Assembly: GCA_036852015.1 (NCBI GenBank)
Contig: JAANDG010000467.1
Span: 53,511-117,510 of the forward strand
DNA length: 64,000 bases
Direction: 5' to 3'
Source: Pelodera strongyloides
Taxonomy: Eukaryota; Nematoda; Chromadorea; Rhabditida; Rhabditidae
Shown here: in pieces, positions 11,921 to 23,500 of the stretch
Position numbering within the stretch: the first letter of the stretch is position 1
How the letters are laid out: every line of letters begins with the position of its first letter
Program-made: the position numbers and the translations under genes
Notes under the pieces: model-generated
What the model saw: only the letters and a program-made list of their open reading frames with translations
Databases searched by the model: none
Told to the model about the DNA's origin: nothing

Positions 11921-12364
11921 TCAGAAATAAGTACACATGAAGCAACCACAGAGGATGAAACGAAGTAGCTGGAAGAATAAAATTTCATGCAGAACTAAGA
12001 TTTGAGTGTACGACACTATGTAAAGTAGGAATAAGTTCCATGAAACCCAACAAGAAACGTTCGCTAGTTTTGGGCTAACATTCTCGCCAATAGGCCTTAT
12101 AAGCAACCCATACTCGTCAAAGGAAGCATTGCGTGCTTCTAACGATATCCCGTCGTTTAACATTCCAACTCCTAACTTTTGTCTGTCTCGATTTTGAAAG
12201 AGTTCTTTTCCGGAATACATTGGAATAGAAAATGTGAAGATCTCACAATCGCACGATTGTCCCTGTTCGTGATTCCTGAGAGAGAGAGAGAGAGAGAGAG
12301 AGGGAGATCGGTCTGCCGGGATTAACTTTCTATTTTCAACTGATGAAAACCGCGTTAACGTCAC
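11921..12364 (-). other. unrecognised open frame, 147 codons
   Basis: An uninterrupted frame, long for this AT-rich DNA. Its N-terminal part runs through a GA tract (Ser-Leu repeats) and is not credible; the central part (GVGMLNDGISLEARNASFDE...) has ordinary composition. No motif or confirmed splice sites. It may be a decayed exon or chance. Confidence 0.2.
12279..12302. repeat. (GA)n microsatellite
   Basis: About twelve GA units just upstream of a short mixed AG tract. Confidence 0.9.
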
Positions 12365-12798
12365 AAGGGAGAAGATACTGGAAGGCTGATTTTAACTTGA
12401 CCAGAATAGATGATGATTCGCTGCTTTTAACTATTTACTTCCCTGTTGTAGGAGCGAGAAGTTACGTCACGAGTCGTTTTCCGGAAGTACGTAGTACGCA
12501 CCGAGTACGCTTCGCTTTTACAAACGAAGCGTAACCCTATTTACATTTCTTGAAAACTAAGTGATAGTCGCTGTTCCGAGTATACGAAAAATATATTCAC
12601 CAGCGAATCTTCCACAAATACACTTCCTACGATAGTTTAGTTGTCAACGTTTTACGTTGTTTCTGTTTATGTTACGCTTGTGCGCTTAGTAACCAGCGTT
12701 TCTAAGTGAAAAAAAACGCTGGAAAAGACATAAACAGTCACAAAAAATCTACCACCATAGCATACACCACACTCTCTTTCACACTCGTCTAGTTTTTT

Positions 12799-12970
12799 TT
12801 AAAGAGAAATACCAGCCGGTTTTTGAAGACGACTGAATTTATACGTATTTATGCAAGGTTCCTCGAATTTAGCTCGATTTTTTATTCTAATTTATGTTCA
12901 TTTGCATAAGCTGCACAAGAATGCTGGTCCACTCAATGTGTTTCAAAAACGGGCCGGTATTTCGCTTTAA
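12799..12970. mobile_element. TTAA MITE, AGCGAAATACCGGCCGG family
   Basis: Opens TTAAAGAGAAATACCAGCC and closes GGTATTTCGCTTTAA, flanked by the TTAA duplication. The interior carries AATTTAGCTCGATTTTTTATTC, shared with copies at 18.96 and 50.9 kb. Non-coding. Confidence 0.85.
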
Positions 12971-13111
12971 GTAATATAACCACCTGGAGACGGTTTAGAG
13001 ACTCTGCTGCTCACCGAACTCCGCCGAATACGCTGCGCAACAAACAAAATGAATAGCTCTCAAGGTAAACAACTTCATACTTTATTGTTTTATTATTGTT
13101 GAGAACTAATG

Positions 13112-13246
13112 TTCAAGCGACATAACGGCCGGTTTTTGAAACGTGATGGTCAACTGCATTTTATGTATTTATGCTAAGTGAGCTCGAAATGAGCTCGATT
13201 GGTTATCCAAAATCTATTCAATAAACGATTGTTATACCGCTTTTAA
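13112..13246. mobile_element. diverged TTAA MITE (AGCGACATAACGG variant)
   Basis: Begins AAGCGACATAACGGCCGG and ends GTTATACCGCTTTTAA. This subfamily also has a copy at 16,973-17,080. It lies only about 55 bp before the first coding exon of the coiled-coil gene. Confidence 0.65.
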
Positions 13247-13301
13247 ACTGCTATCATTCAAACTTCAAACCAAACCATGGATGAATAGATAAATTTTTAA
13301 G

Positions 13302-16300
13302 ATGCAACCAAGAAATGAAGCAAGAGAAAAGCAGATCTCTCTTCTCTCTCCAACTCACGTAAGTTTTTTTTATTAGCTGTTTGAGCAACTTTTCCTGAAG
13401 TGAAGATGTCCTAGTTTGCAGAAACGCTAACAGATACAAATGCTAGATAGACTGTCAGTATTTCTGCCAGCTGGTTGGGAAACGCTCGCTACAATTTTGC
13501 AAGCTAAGCTAAGAAACAGCGTAGGTGAACATGAATGTTCCACACTAGGTTGTAAAATAAGACTGGTAAAGAGTTTTTATGAAAGTAAAAATCTTAGGTG
13601 CCTTCATGTGGACATCAAAAACTCTAGAATAACATTACGATGACAATGACACTTCCAGCTTCACTAATGATGTTTTGCGGCAAATCTTTTGCACATAAAA
13701 GATGGCTTGCGAGTTGCAAAGAAATTTATAATTCAATTCAATTGCACATTACTTTATAAGCGGTTTTTTTATTTATTTCATAAATCATACTTCCGAATTT
13801 CAGCCGCGTTTATCAAAATATCAAGACAAAATGACAGAACATTTGGACAAAGTAAACATGCAACTTGATGAAGAAATTGCGGAAATGGTGTAGTTTACGA
13901 CTAGCGCTTCATTTTTTCAATAATAATTTGTATTCGCATATAAAGCAACAGACATTAGACAAAAGCGCATCAGATAAAGTTACATACAGATACAGATAAG
14001 TTTAGTTAATTACAGATAAGTATAGTTAGTTAAGTTGCTTAAAATTTTGACATCTTCAGGTTAAACACATCTTACGGTAGCCCTTACTGTTATTGTTATG
14101 ATTACGTACGGTCTCAGGTCCCCGAAATTTTGAATTTACGATTCAACTTTAGAGACGAATGTTGAAAGAGAACAAAAACTCGGTGAAATCAAAATTGCAA
14201 CGTAAATGTGCACTCGAGAAGGAGGTTTGATATAATGTGTTGCTCTGGACACTGAAACTTGAGGCTTAGGCCCCCACTAAGACCAAATATGGCGCTTATG
14301 TTAGGTTGTTATTCGAAGGAATGGATGGACAGTTTGCATAGATTTATTATCCAAAGCTTCAGCAGAAACAAGGGAAGCGTCCATGAGTCGCAATTACAAA
14401 TTATTGTTTGAACACATTCTCGACAAGTGTTTTAGCGTTGAATTCAGAAAGCGTTGACAGCGTTAGCCTTGAATTCAGAAGTTTTTTTGCTAGGAATAAT
14501 TTAACAAATGATACTCACTGTAGCCTCCCTTGCAAGATGAATCAGGACAATTAATTTAATGGGGTTGCTTTCATCTAGGTAAATCGCCTTGCTTCGGAAG
14601 CAAATGCAACAGCAACAAAGCAAAATGAATCAAAGGAGTTACTTCAAGAAGCTCACGAGAACAATACGATTCTAACGCTAAAACTACACGAACTACAGTC
14701 GAGAAAAGCACGGGCAATGACGAAACGTTGGTGATTCTTGGATTGCACAAGAAAACGAAATAATTGTCGAAACCACAGAAAAAATGTTTACCGAAAAAAC
14801 CGTTCGGTGACTGGTTAATGACTAGTTGGTGACCATTTGGTGACCGTTTGATGAAGGTTTTCGATGAAACTTGGTCACACATGGTCACGAAGTGGTCACC
14901 AAACAAGCTCGCCAATTTCCTATTTGCTCTACTCCAAACAAGATGTCTGCGAGGTATTTATAAGGTGGTGTTTCCAGTGTTTAGCTGTGAAGAAAATGAC
15001 ACAGGTTCGTTTCCCGTCCCACGCGGTCATACACAACTTTTTCAACTTTTATCTTTAGAAGACCATTCAACTGAAAGAATGCGTCTTGCCCAAGCAAAGC
15101 TTGCCACAGTGAGGAATCAACGGATGACCGTAAGAAAACTGGGTACGGTATTATTTTACGAGAGTCTAAAGCTAAATACCGGCCGGTTTTTGAAACACAT
15201 CGAGTACATCAGCATTCGTATGCAGCTTATGCAAATGAGCTTAAATTAGAATAGAAAATAGAGCTAAATTCGAGCAAACTATATACGTAAGAATTCAGTT
15301 GTCCTTGATGTGTTTCAAAAACCGGCCGGCATTTCGCGTTAAAGTTCTGGAGTGCGTTGGATGTTTGTAGTTTTTTTTAGTTTCAAATGTGTGTGCTCTC
15401 TTTATTTCTTAGAAGTTCTAATCCAGGGAAAAAGGACACATCGGATATACAACAGAAACCTCAAAATCTGAACGCTGAATTACTAGAAAAAGAGGAGGAC
15501 CGTGAGCAGCGTCTTCAACAGAATCAAGAACATTTTGAAAAGTAATAATATTTGCAGTTTTATTCTAGCTAGAAGGAGAAAATTAACTGTTAGTTACCTG
15601 TGACCTTGTTTAATTTTCGGTTGTTTTCGTTTAATTTCTTATTTAGATCTGCCCATAACAATGAAATACACAACATTCACGAACAAACGAAACAATTGCA
15701 GGTTTGTTTAACATTCGAAAAGTAAAACACTTAAAAAAAATTCTACATCTCCAGTCCGTGTAAGAGTTCAAAAAAAAAATGCACATCTTTCAATTAGAAG
15801 GAACTCGATGAGAAACAAGCCTATCTATCGAAGTTGTCTGCCAACATTGAGCAATCACAGGAGCACCTACTTAGTGTTCGAAGATCTATTGCTGAACATG
15901 CAGACAAATCCAAGGAGCTGTACCAACACGAAGTCAGACATGTCTGTTCTTATATTGGAAGCATGTTTAGGCTTAGGCTTAGGCTTAGGCTTAGGCTTAG
16001 GCTTAGGCTTTGAAATAGTTATCCCTACGCCTACTATAGAGCAGAAAATGATTTCTCTTTGCAAAAGAAGTAGCCTTCCTTACAATTACAGAAACCTGCT
16101 CAATCGAAGGGTGATGACAGAGCCGTCTCAAAGCAAAGCAAAGTTCGCCGGAGTAGCCTTTCAACGGTACGTTTACCACGCTTACGTTAGCAAACATTTA
16201 CGCGAATCACGAAGCTATGAAATCAATTGCGACATCGACAGAGAGTGTGAGACAGAAATGACTCATAAAATACAAAGGCAGTTCATTCAGAAACCCACGA

Positions 16301-19300
16301 CGTAGAGTTCCCGTAATCTGAAGCCATTAACCCAAATGACGTATTTACTTACTTAGATCACCGACGCTGGAACTACGAATGCTGCTAACAAACTCCGAAA
16401 AGATTTAAGCAACGAACAAGTACATCGATTCAATTCGATCGAAAGCAGACAGACGGTAACATTTTTCTGCTTTGGTAAATCTTTTCAATATTTGAAGAAT
16501 AAAAAACTAAATAATAAATGTCTATACGTATGCAGATGGCGCCTTGAAGGAAGCCTAAGCCTAAGCCTAAATAAATTGTCCAAAACTCGAAAGATTACCC
16601 ACAGCTCAGTGGCAGACTAATACTACACTTTGAGCAAATTTTAATGGATTCTGTAAAGCCTTCTCACACAAGACACAAGAGATGAAAGAGCAAAAAGATC
16701 GGTAACTGTGATAATTAAAGCAATTAGTTTTGGGATGTGCCCGAGCGATGTTAGCCTAATTTGCATATTTCATTGGCGAAAATGGCGAGTTTGCAGAAAA
16801 GGCCTTTGTTTGAAGAAAATTGCGCATGGGCGGCTCAGACAGCAGAATACATTGATATTTTGTGTCTTTATGTTTTGGGAAAGGTTAATTTGTACTCAGA
16901 AAAACTACCCAGAAAATAGATTACCAAATATTTAAACATGCTGTGTTCTTGTGACTCAATCTGTCAATTTGTTTAAAGCGACATAACACGCGGTTTTTGC
17001 AATGTGTGATAGTGCATATGATGCGTGGGAACGTAGTTATGCTAAGGCCGTTTCAAAAACCGGTTGTTATTACGCTTTAAAATACTGACCCTTTTATCGT
17101 ATACTTGAGACTTGAGAGCACATCATAGTGGTGGAAGAACAAAGCATACAAAGGCACACGACTCAATTATTTTTCGTGATGAACTTGCTAGGAATTATTA
17201 TAAAACTTCTTAGGGTAACTCAACCGGAGCCGCTTCGAAATCGCGCCGCTCCAGCGTCAATTCAGCAACATCTTTATCCATTGATGCTCCGACACCGGCA
17301 TCGGGCAAATTCAAAGCGGAGCTTCTAAACTTGCAAAGACAGAAGTTAACCTTGGACGCCCTGAACAGGAGCCTTGAGGAGGAGGTATTGAAGTTTATGC
17401 CCTAAGTATGCACAAGTCTAAATTGAGAGATAAAAGATTTGACCGTAAATGGAGAGGAAATGCTTTCACTTTACTTCAGGGTAGATGTGAACGTAATTCA
17501 CAACGAGCTTGAATATCGCAAGGTCCTAAAGTCTTTAGTGTAGTATTGTACTGAACTTCAAGAAATATACTAGACCCGAGCGCCAAGACCAAGCAGGGTA
17601 TCAAGACTTCAAATAGGGTATCACTGAGCCTGAATCAAGGGAGTGTTTATCTGAAATAGAGCCCATGACTGGCGTAAAGTCTACGAACCGCAACTTCCTG
17701 TGTAGACATAAAGAAACGAACAATACCACAAATTTAGACGACGTCACAAGAGAAAGTTTTGTCGGGAAAAAATGCCCTAGCTGAGGCGCTCTCTGAACAA
17801 TTGAGAAAAGCTGAAGAAGACTTGGAAAACTTGTGCAGTAATAAAGGTACGTATTGTTTTGTGTTTATACCTCTTTTGAAAGTCATGCTTCATGCATTAT
17901 GTTTGAAACTAAAATTTGAAACCAAAAATATGAAAATGATTTTTTTTCGCCGTTTTTCGTCGATGGTTTCAGTAATAAGCAGTTTGCCTACCATAAGTGG
18001 GAGGTAAAACAGTTAGTAAAACAGTTTACAAATTACGTGTGATGAGCTGCAACGAGAATTTTTTGCCCTTTTGGATATATTCGTTCTAGTTCTCATCAAG
18101 TTTCCATCTTCTTTAATTTTCCTTGCAATATACGTTTCAGTGAGTTTATGTAACGATATCTTTCGATGCAATCCTGTTCCTGGCGCACCGGCCTGCTATA
18201 TGTGAATGTTATATGTTTGTTTTCTTGTTTAGATCAAACTGAAGATAATGCAAACCAAATAAAACCCCAAGATCACGGTAGTGAAGTCAAGCTAAAGAAA
18301 TTACAAGACAACGCTGCATCATTGAAGGACCAGATTCACGTACAGCAAGCAGACCTGGATTTGAAAAAGTAATTTCGAGTCCCTAAAGGATCTCAACCAA
18401 ACCAATGCCTGTAATAGTTGCGCTATTTAATTTGTGCGTGAAGTTTTAACGATTTCTCATCTGTTTTTGATTTTAGTTTGAGTTAAAGGGTCAGGCCCAT
18501 TTCAGATGACCCCTATTTCTGATGATTCCATCTGATTCTCCATGTCAAATATAGTAGGATGCAATAATTTTCTAGTTTTTAAGCGCAAAAATCACTCATT
18601 ATTCAGCAATTTACCGTGAGTAGCCATACACAGCTATCCATCGCAGTTGGCACGCCCATTCGCGCTCATTGGCCAATATCACAATTGCCACGCCCGATGG
18701 AGCATATTGCCCAATTAGCGCGAAGGGGCGTGACAACTGCGATAGATAGTTGGGTATGACTGGCAATGGCAAATTGCTAAATACTGCCTGAATTTTGCAC
18801 TTGAAAATTAGAAAAATATCGTATCCTACTATATTTGACATGGAGAATCAGGTGGAATCATCAAAAATAGGGGTCATTTGAAATGGGCCTGACCCTTTAA
18901 AGGCTCGAATTTAGCTCTATTTTTGGACCAAAGCCCTTATTACCAAATTGAATACGTGATGTAAGGAATACCAGAACACCATTCTTGAAACGCATCGTGG
19001 ACAACTGAATCACTATGTATTTATGCTAATTTTCTCGAATTTAGCTCGATTTTTTTATTCTAATGTATATTCATTTGCACAATCTGCATAAGAGTGCTGA
19101 TCTGCCCGATGTGTTTCAAAAAGTGGCCGGTATTTCGCGGTAAAAAAAATAATCACCGACGAAGAAATTCTTTCAGAAAATCCGTCGCAGTGCTTGAAAA
19201 GAAACTCCGTCCTTACGAGAAAGTGGATTTTTCTATGTTAACTGAAGACCACGAATCCCGCAAAGTGGAATTACGAAGATTAAAGGATCATTACCGAAAT

Positions 19301-20440
19301 CTGCAGAAGATGTTGAGAGAGAAACAGAAGGTTTGTCCCTTGAAAGTGAAAATTGTAGTACAGAGGCCGTATTCACCAACACGCAGGGAGCCCTCCCTGT
19401 CCTCCCCAGGGAGCTAAACAGTGCGAGAGCAGAAAAGATTCAGAGCGTTCGTGAGCCTAGGGAGGGAACCCTGCCTGCCTTACGGTCTACCTTATTTATA
19501 TACTAGATGGTTATTTTTTTTTGTTAGTCGTAAAATTTTGAATACAGTCTCAGAACCCAGAAAATTTAGGATGTTGGTTATTATTTCTTTTGATTATTGG
19601 AAAAATAGGGCTAGGGGAACGGTGATTATATTCGTGAAAATTCAGGAACTTGAGCTTACAGTCGTGCAGCGTGATTCAACCGTGGATCGGGCAAATGCTA
19701 CGGTAACGATAGTTATATTTCATATGATTTTATTCACTTGCTTATGTGCATCATATGGATAAGATGTAATAGTTAATCTAAAATAGAAATCATATGGATA
19801 ATATGTAATAGTTAATCTAAAATAGATAAGTAGATTGAGCAAAAAAGTCTGGTTTTTATTCCTTTTTCAACAATATACCAAAGCAGAATGTCAAATCTCA
19901 TTGATAATATTTTCGGTCATCTGTTTGCATTTATTGTCCGTTTTTTTCATCCTCGTATGCTCACCCTTTGGTGTATTTAATAAATAAAAAAATAAAAAAA
20001 AGTTATTTTAGTTGAACTTGACAACAACAGTTCGAAACCATCGACTCCAAGAAATTGAAACAATTAAAAAGCGAATTTCCGAGAAAGAAGAGGTAAAGAA
20101 TATAATTTTTCAGGTACAATTTATCTATTTATTCATTAAATACACCAAAAGGTGTGCACCCGAGGATGAAAAATAAAACGAACATATAAACGCAAACACC
20201 GATAAGAATTGCAACTAGATTTGACGTTCTGCATTTGGAATATTGTTGAAAGAGGAATAAAATCAGCATTTTTGCTTGGACAAGCTTTGAATCAATCCCT
20301 GACTATTCACATACTAGCATCTTTTCTAAAATTGAAGACGACTTGTTGCACACAAGTTGTATATTAGGAACGATGTGAGCATCAGAAATTGATATTATTT
20401 TCAGTTGCTCAAGACATACGCCATGCCTGCCGAACAGTGA
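13302..20440 (+). CDS. long coiled-coil protein, function unknown
   Basis: Exons: 13,302-13,358; 13,804-13,887; 14,579-14,730; 14,985-15,004 (20-nt microexon); 15,059-15,142; 15,427-15,541; 15,647-15,701; 15,798-15,941; 16,092-16,166; 16,357-16,455; 16,605-16,652 (least certain); 17,214-17,384; 17,753-17,846; 18,233-18,368; 19,177-19,330; 19,646-19,702; 20,012-20,092; 20,405-20,440. All phases agree, giving about 553 residues, mostly Glu/Lys/Gln/Leu-rich helix with heptad-like spacing (for example KELDEKQAYLSKL and ALSEQLRKAEEDLENL). A Ser-rich basic linker (SKSRRSSVNSATSLS) splits two coiled-coil halves. No signal peptide, membrane segment or catalytic motif, so a cytoplasmic scaffold or cytoskeletal role is inferred only. 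Introns hold four MITEs and a TTAGGC run. The start is the only ATG that keeps frame with exon 2; an upstream ATG at 13,049 (MNSSQ, then a donor) runs into stops. I do not recognise the family. Confidence 0.8.
15167..15342. mobile_element. TTAA MITE, AGCGAAATACCGGCCGG family
   Basis: Ends TAAAGCTAAATACCGGCCGG and CCGGCCGGCATTTCGCGTTAA, with the common ATGCAGCTTATGCAAATG interior. It lies in intron 5 of the coiled-coil gene, 25 bp after the donor. Confidence 0.8.
15967..16009 (+). repeat. interstitial telomere repeat (TTAGGC)7
   Basis: Seven perfect units of the nematode telomere hexamer, beginning 26 bp after the donor of coiled-coil exon 8. Confidence 0.97.
16549..16570 (-). repeat. interstitial telomere-type repeat (GCCTAA)3
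   Basis: GGAAGCCTAAGCCTAAGCC followed by TAAA; three units in intron 10 of the coiled-coil gene, in the opposite orientation to the run at 15,967. Confidence 0.85.
16973..17080. mobile_element. short TTAA MITE (AGCGACATAAC variant)
   Basis: TTAAAGCGACATAACACGCGG at the left, AACCGGTTGTTATTACGCTTTAA at the right. About 108 bp; intronic. Confidence 0.7.
18483..18900. mobile_element. 418-bp palindromic TTAA MITE (AGGGTCAGGCCCA ends)
   Basis: TTAAAGGGTCAGGCCCATTT at the left is inverted at the right end (GGGCCTGACCCTTTAA). The arms stay nearly complementary for about 200 bp each, so the element folds into one long hairpin. It lies in intron 14 of the coiled-coil gene. Confidence 0.9.
18960..19144. 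mobile_element. degenerate TTAA MITE, CCGGCCGG family
   Basis: Starts near GGAATACCAGAACACC...GAAACGCATCGTGG and ends AAGTGGCCGGTATTTCGCGG; the interior has the family's TTTAGCTCGATTTTTTTATTC. It directly follows the 18.5-kb hairpin element. Confidence 0.7.
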
Positions 20441-20505
20441 TCTGTTCAGATTCAGATCTTTCTCTTTCTCCCTTATCTTCAGATTCAGATCAGATGCCGG
20501 ATTTC

Positions 20506-20523
20506 AATAAATATTTATTTATT
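20506..20523. terminator. overlapping polyA signals for two convergent genes
   Basis: AATAAA at 20,506-20,511 on the plus strand serves the coiled-coil gene, whose stop ends at 20,440. TTTATT at 20,514-20,519 and 20,518-20,523 is AATAAA on the minus strand for the protease, whose stop ends at 20,546. Together they form AATAAATATTTATTTATT, nearly its own complement. Confidence 0.8.
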
Positions 20524-20545
20524 CCTCTCAATTTACTTTAATTAC

Positions 20546-23500
20546 TTAATTTTGTTGCTTGGAAGGCGCAAATCCGACTCTCTGCTTTCCGATATCGTAC
20601 ACGTTACAGTACTGACGAATGAAGGGATCTCCCAGAATCCAGGCGGGACCGAATCCCATGCTGTCGAAGGGGAAAATGGCCAACCAACACTGGTTGTTAT
20701 CTCCGGGCACAATCATGTTGTTCTAGAAAAAAAAGACATTTTCGTTATCTTTTGCTACTACTTGTAAACTTCAATGCGAAACAATGTACTAATGCACTTA
20801 TAGCCGCGTCAGCAAAACTAACAAGTGAAGCAATGCTAAACGATTCATACTTGTTTAGCTTCATATAAAAGTGCGGTTTTACAAAATGTATAGATTTTTT
20901 TCTACACGAAAAATTAGGTCTATGTCCGATATACGACTACATGAACGTGTGACTCGGTTTTTCTAAGGCGACTTCGATTTGTTCTTTTATTCATTAATAA
21001 TATTAGTATTTGTTCAATCACCTTCTGAATTGCGTAAGTGTTGCTTCCAATAACGACGTTGACTGGCGGCACATTAGCATTGCAGTCGACAGTGTACACC
21101 TAAGATAGCAGTCATTGAGAGACTAACTTTCCCAAAATAAAGGGTAATGACATTGATTGACCCATCAAGAACACAAACACCGAAACTTTTCATGGAGACC
21201 CGCACACAAAAATTGAACATAGTGACTAGGGAAACAAAAAGAAGAAAAGACGGACACCGGCTATATAAATATACATAATAAAAACTAGTCGTGCAATCTT
21301 TTTGGAACTTAGCATCAGCACGGTTGCAGTGCGCTGGTATGTTATTAGTTATTACCATAAGTTATTACGATCATTCTACTTGCGTAAGGCAGCAAAAAAG
21401 TGTAATGAAAGTATGAACCTGGTTCTGATCATCCCACTGTCCACCGAGTTGTTTGGCGATACCATCCGATTCGCGTTGAGGAGCTCCAATGAAAGAAGTT
21501 CCAGTGTCTGAGATGACATCCCAGCCAGACTTTGACGAGTATGAACCGGCGCTAACGGACTTCATCTAGAAAAAACCGCACATTTTATAGTAAATCCATT
21601 TTGTAGCTAGCGATGTAATTTTGTGCGTCTGTACGAGAAATCGACGTCTGCCAGATATGTTAGAATATTGTCGATTAAAATTCGAAGGTTCTATAATGAG
21701 AACTACTGTTCGAACACTTCTGTGGTGCTATGGAAGGATGGTAGTTTGGTCTTTACTATTGCATAAGTCGTACACTGCTTATACATAAATATCGTCCAAA
21801 TTATTAATTTATCATGCATAACGATGACTCTACCTTAAATTGGAAGTACGAAGCGGAGCTCAGTGGTTGATAGGCGATGACGTCACCACAGTTGTCGGTA
21901 TCCAGTGCTCCGTATGTGTAAACTCCACCGTAAGCACCGTCCTTGGCTCCATCGTGCATCAAGAAGACTGTGAAGATTGGCTGATCGAGTAGACCTGGAA
22001 TTTATACTTTTCTCAAGTAATAACTTTATACAAATGATCCACTTTACCCTTCGTTTCCTATTTTCATACGTAGGCACGTCCGTAGAAATGTCCATTATGC
22101 ACATCATGACACATCAATTTGCATACCTGCATACAATCCGCGTAAGTGTAGTTGTCCAGCATATTTCAAAACCACGTGTCACATCCCTTTAATAATTTAC
22201 CAACTAACCCTGATTGATAGCATTTGCCAGCACTGGGGTCACAAAGTCGGCAGCAATAGACTGGAAGGCCAGTCCAAGGATTCCGTCTATCGGGTCTCCG
22301 GCGAAGAAGCTAGCAATAGAGTTGGCCTGCCCGAATATCGTATTCGGTACCACCAACTGGTTGGTACCGGGCGCACCAAAGCGTACGGTATCTTGTCCAA
22401 GGAATCCAGAAGCGGATCCGGTACCGTACTCAATCTCCCAACCGTGTCCGTTTTTCTGGAAACAAGAATATGTTTGGAGAGATACTTATTAAAGGGATAG
22501 GTTCATCTCGAATTGCACCTTTTTTATAATTTATGTTGATAGTATGACCTATGATGGTCAAAATGCGAAAATTGCAGTAAATTTCCTTTGCTTCCCGTAG
22601 TAGGAGAGCTTGCTCAAAAAAAGCTAAACTACCTCGAATCTATAAAACAATTGGGGTACCGCAGCCATGGTATGTGGGAAATAGCGCAGTAGGACTGGAG
22701 GTGCAGATATTGTTGTGATAGACAGAGGATGATAAAAGGGCCCTGTATTTTCTAAGTCTCCAGCCCGGCTGCGCTATTTCCCACATACCATGGCTGCGGT
22801 ACCCCAATTGTTTTATAGATTCGAGGTAGTTTAGCTTTTTTTGAGCAAGCTCTCCTACTACGGGAAGCAAAGGAAATTTACTGCAATTTTCGCATTTTGA
22901 CCGTCATAGGTCATACTATCAATATAAATTATAAAAAAAGGTGCAATTCGAGGTGAACATATCCCTTTAAGCAGTTCTACTGCAAATGTTACTTGTAAAG
23001 ATTAGTCATGTATTATATATAGTGTCTGCACTGCATCCCTCCTTAGCTTAAAAAAACTTGAGTACACATGTTTGATTAGAATTAGATTACACATGTTTGT
23101 AACTGTAAGGGTAGGAATGTCGAAATTTTATTTACAAATAAATACTAATGGATGATAAAATGGTGCCATTTCACACATTTGAGTTGATCCCCGTGATCAA
23201 CAATAGTAGAACTTCAACATGACCAGTCGTTGCTAGACTCTTGTTATTAAAGTTTCTTTGAAACCGCCACCCGGCGAGGGAATCATGGGCGATCCCTCCT
23301 GCCCCTAGCCCGAAGACGTCGAACACTTTGTCATCTGGAACTCGTCGCCTACTGCTCGTGCGCATGACCTCTGCGGAACATGTCATAAGCAAACTTTGAA
23401 TTTGAACTCCCCTGAATAAAAATAAAGGTGCACGCTTTTGAAGCATAAAACATTTATTTTATTGATTTTAAAGCCAAAACGCACCTTGTATGTGGCGGAC

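Noticed and set aside
13049..13065. ATG with a good donor as first exon of the coiled-coil gene
   Set aside because: Its phase leads to stops in exon 2; the ATG at 13,302 keeps the frame.
15867..16064. Minus-strand frame of Lys-Pro repeats
   Set aside because: It is the telomere hexamer read in the wrong frame, inside an intron.
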